A DNA stretch of 6,981 bases from Chitinophagaceae bacterium (GTDB lineage Bacteria; Bacteroidota; Bacteroidia; Chitinophagales; Chitinophagaceae), in the NCBI GenBank assembly GCA_003151295.1, contig PLXD01000164.1, forward strand, positions 1 to 6,981, written 5' to 3'. Numbering within the stretch: the first letter of the stretch is position 1; each line of letters starts with the position of its first letter. Shown here piece after piece: positions 5,625 through 6,981 of this stretch. The translations under genes were made by a program, and so were the position numbers. The notes below the pieces were generated by a model that saw nothing but the letters and a program-made list of their open reading frames with translations, was not told the DNA's origin and did not search any database.

Positions 5625-6626
5625 TTATGCGTTGATTTTCAAAACAGCCCTGAAATGTACCTTTGAGTCCATCATTTTCTCATAGGCTTGTGCGGCTTTT
5701 TCCAGCGGAAATACTTCGACTATTGGAATCACATTGGTAAGAAGGCTGAATTTCAGTGTTTCTGTAATGTCGCCTCCGGTAAATCCTGATATGGATCGAC
5801 CATGACCAAGAAATAGATTGGGGTAAATACGTAAAGGGTCATTGACAGCCGTAACAATTACTAATTTCCCGTTCTGTCCCAGGCCAGCTGCGAGAGCAGA
5901 TATCTCCTCGCTATTCGGGGCCAGACAAAGAATGGCTTTTGCACCTCCCAGGTTGTTTAATTCCTTTACAGCGTCTTCGGACGAAGTATCAATATAAATA
6001 TGCGCACCTGATTTGTAAGCTAACGTTTCTTTTGTCGTACCTCTGGAGAGTACTACTGTTTTAAAACCCATTTTTACGGCATATTGCAACGCCAGGTGTC
6101 CGAGGCCGCCAAGACCGTGGATGGCAACCAAATCACCGGCCTGGGCGCCACAATTTTTCAGGGCGCCGAACGCTGTCCTGCCCGCACAAACCAATGGTGC
6201 ACCCTCCAAAGAATTAAGTTCACCTGGGATACTCACCACCACTTCTTCCCGGGCCGTCATGTATTCTGCATATCCTCCATCCCTGGTAATGCCAGTTATT
6301 TCTGCTTTTTCGCAGCTCCAGAAATTGCCTTTCCGGCATTCCTTGCATCTAAAGCAATGGCCACCATGCCACCCTACTCCAACACGGTCTCCCGTTTTCC
6401 AATTGGTTATTTCGCTACCCATCCCGGCAATTATGCCGATTACTTCGTGTCCGGGTATCCTGGGATAAGTAAGGCCGGGGAAAGATCCCTCTTTAATAAC
6501 GGCATCCCCATGACATATTCCACAGCCTTCAACCTTAATTAAAACTTCATTGGCCAGAGGAACAGGTATTTCCCTCTTTAGGAGCTCAAAATCCCCTCCG
6601 GGTTTGCTGATCTGTATTGCATGCAT
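5625..6626 (-). CDS. Zinc-dependent alcohol dehydrogenase (medium-chain family)
   Basis: This 333-residue protein is a full-length zinc medium-chain dehydrogenase of the AdhP/COG1064 type, oxidising alcohols or reducing aldehydes in the cytosol. The catalytic zinc ligands are Cys38 in 'GCGICHGD', His60-Glu61 in 'PGHEVIG', and Cys147 in 'PLVCAG'. The structural zinc site is complete (Cys91, 94, 97, 105 in 'CFRCKECRKGNFWSC'). The Rossmann loop is 'GLGGLG' (171-176). The second strand ends in 'LSRGTTK' with Ser-Arg rather than an acidic residue, which suggests NADP(H) preference. Gly40 stands where many relatives have Ser or Thr as the proton-relay residue. It is the first gene of the likely operon with the nitroreductase and CYTH genes. 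The 165-base gap upstream carries paired dyads and a possible terminator for the preceding gene. GC content is uneven, near 40% at both ends and 62% in 6121-6180. Confidence 0.95.
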   Translation of the reverse strand: MHAIQISKPGGDFELLKREIPVPLANEVLIKVEGCGICHGDAVIKEGSFPGLTYPRIPGHEVIGIIAGMGSEITNWKTGDRVGVGWHGGHCFRCKECRKGNFWSCEKAEITGITRDGGYAEYMTAREEVVVSIPGELNSLEGAPLVCAGRTAFGALKNCGAQAGDLVAIHGLGGLGHLALQYAVKMGFKTVVLSRGTTKETLAYKSGAHIYIDTSSEDAVKELNNLGGAKAILCLAPNSEEISALAAGLGQNGKLVIVTAVNDPLRIYPNLFLGHGRSISGFTGGDITETLKFSLLTNVIPIVEVFPLEKAAQAYEKMMDSKVHFRAVLKINA

Positions 6627-6662
6627 AATTTCAAAGAACGGTCATATTATAAGTAAATTCAA

Positions 6663-6696
6663 TGATTGCTATCACAACGATTATTGATGCTTATCA
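6663..6696. promoter_or_regulatory. Two tandem TGAT-N4-ATCA dyads upstream of the dehydrogenase operon
   Basis: TGATtgctATCA (6663-6674) and TGATgcttATCA (6685-6696) have identical 4-base inverted arms. Their starts are 22 bases apart, about two helical turns, which puts both on the same DNA face. They lie 37-70 bases upstream of the ATG at 6626, where an operator or activator site would be. The AT-rich stretch TTATAATATG (- strand, just downstream) could hold the -10 region. No regulator gene is present in the window to pair with them. Confidence 0.4.
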
Positions 6697-6743
6697 TAGT
6701 CTATTGTCACATGGAAGCATAGATTGTGTAGAATTGCTTTCAG

Positions 6744-6765
6744 AAAAAAACTCCCAAACCAGTTT
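6744..6765 (-). terminator. Possible weak intrinsic terminator after the PIG-L family gene
   Basis: On the - strand, AAACT (6765-6761), an 8-base loop and AGTTT (6752-6748) are followed by a T run that includes 6750-6744. It lies 27 bases after the PIG-L gene stop, the right place to end that transcript before the dehydrogenase. The stem is only five mostly A-T pairs, so the call is weak. Confidence 0.3.
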
Positions 6766-6791
6766 CGTGTCTTTCCACTCTTTTTTGTTTT

Positions 6792-6981
6792 TCAGGAATA
6801 TGGAATTGAGATTCCTCCCATAGTCCTCCCATTCATTCTTACGAAAGCCTCCGCGGCTTTCACACCCAGCTCTCTTCCCCGGAATTCTTCCATGGCTGTA
6901 TGCCCGCAACCGTAGATTCCGGGAGGATCCTGGCTGACATGACAATAAATAGCTTCTCTTTTCTTTTCCTGCGTATCGCTT
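6792..6981 (-). CDS. PIG-L/LmbE-type deacetylase, C-terminal end (5' part outside window)
   Basis: On the - strand, codons read from 6980 to the TGA at 6794-6792 give 62 residues with no stop, entering from the window's right edge. The sequence contains 'KREAIYCHVSQDPPG' followed by 'FRGRELGVKAAEAFVRMNG'. This is the C-terminal pattern of PIG-L/LmbE family N-acetylglucosaminyl deacetylases, where an 'AI..H.SQ' helix is followed by 'RG...G..YAEAF', as in BshB-type enzymes. The family removes the acetyl group from GlcNAc-containing glycosides or lipids using a metal site. The N-terminal 'HPDD' metal motif would lie outside the window, so activity cannot be judged. The call rests on a short stretch recognised by eye, and the substrate is unknown. 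Longer frames covering these bases on both strands have no protein-like features. The gene ends 165 bases upstream of the dehydrogenase, on the same strand. Confidence 0.7.
   Translation of the reverse strand, partial: SDTQEKKREAIYCHVSQDPPGIYGCGHTAMEEFRGRELGVKAAEAFVRMNGRTMGGISIPYS

Noticed and set aside
6694..6945. 83-codon frame on the - strand at the right edge, and a 63-codon frame opposite it
   Set aside because: The protein has no family features, and the neighbouring - strand frame shows clear PIG-L family conservation. Both are shadows of that gene and its downstream gap.
1..6981. Search for tRNA, CRISPR repeats, insertion-sequence ends, att sites or long direct repeats
   Set aside because: Reading both strands by eye gave no tRNA-like cloverleaf, no spaced repeats and no paired terminal inverted repeats around the composition boundary.

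Overview
The window looks like chromosomal accessory DNA from a Bacteroidota bacterium, probably of the Chitinophaga/Niastella type. This is an inference. It rests on protein flavour, on the near absence of Shine-Dalgarno sequences ahead of most starts, and on a roughly 45-55% GC background with AT-rich intergenic leaders. I see no RNA genes, CRISPR array, insertion sequence or replication origin.

Left block (1-4007). On the + strand lie the C-terminal part of a YdbC-like aldo/keto reductase (1-588, cut by the window edge) and a full-length secreted serine beta-lactamase-like hydrolase with a twin-arginine leader (669-2276). On the - strand, an aldo/keto reductase (2988-4007) is followed by a dienelactone hydrolase family protein (2244-2948), probably as a two-gene operon. 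The hydrolase genes are convergent and their coding ends overlap by 33 bases.

Junction (4008-4379). This is the only long stretch without an intact gene. It holds an imperfect dyad upstream of the reductase operon and a clear remnant of an ABC transporter ATPase. The remnant is interrupted by an in-frame TAG and cut off inside the Walker A loop, 25 bases before the next gene.

Right block (4380-6981), all on the - strand. The likely operon is a zinc alcohol dehydrogenase (5625-6626), a nitroreductase (4882-5607) and a CYTH-domain triphosphatase-like protein (4380-4868), with gaps of 17 and 13 bases. Two identical-armed dyads, TGAT-N4-ATCA, sit 22 bases apart just upstream of the dehydrogenase. 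At the right edge is the C-terminal end of a PIG-L/LmbE-type deacetylase (6792-6981). It lies in a frame hidden by longer spurious ORFs.

Most of the window is redox and hydrolase housekeeping or detoxification: four oxidoreductases, two of them aldo/keto reductases, and two hydrolases. I do not see a convincing new defence or mobile system. The points most worth checking are the ABC ATPase remnant at a sharp composition boundary, the paired dyads ahead of the dehydrogenase operon, and the CYTH gene carried in a redox operon.
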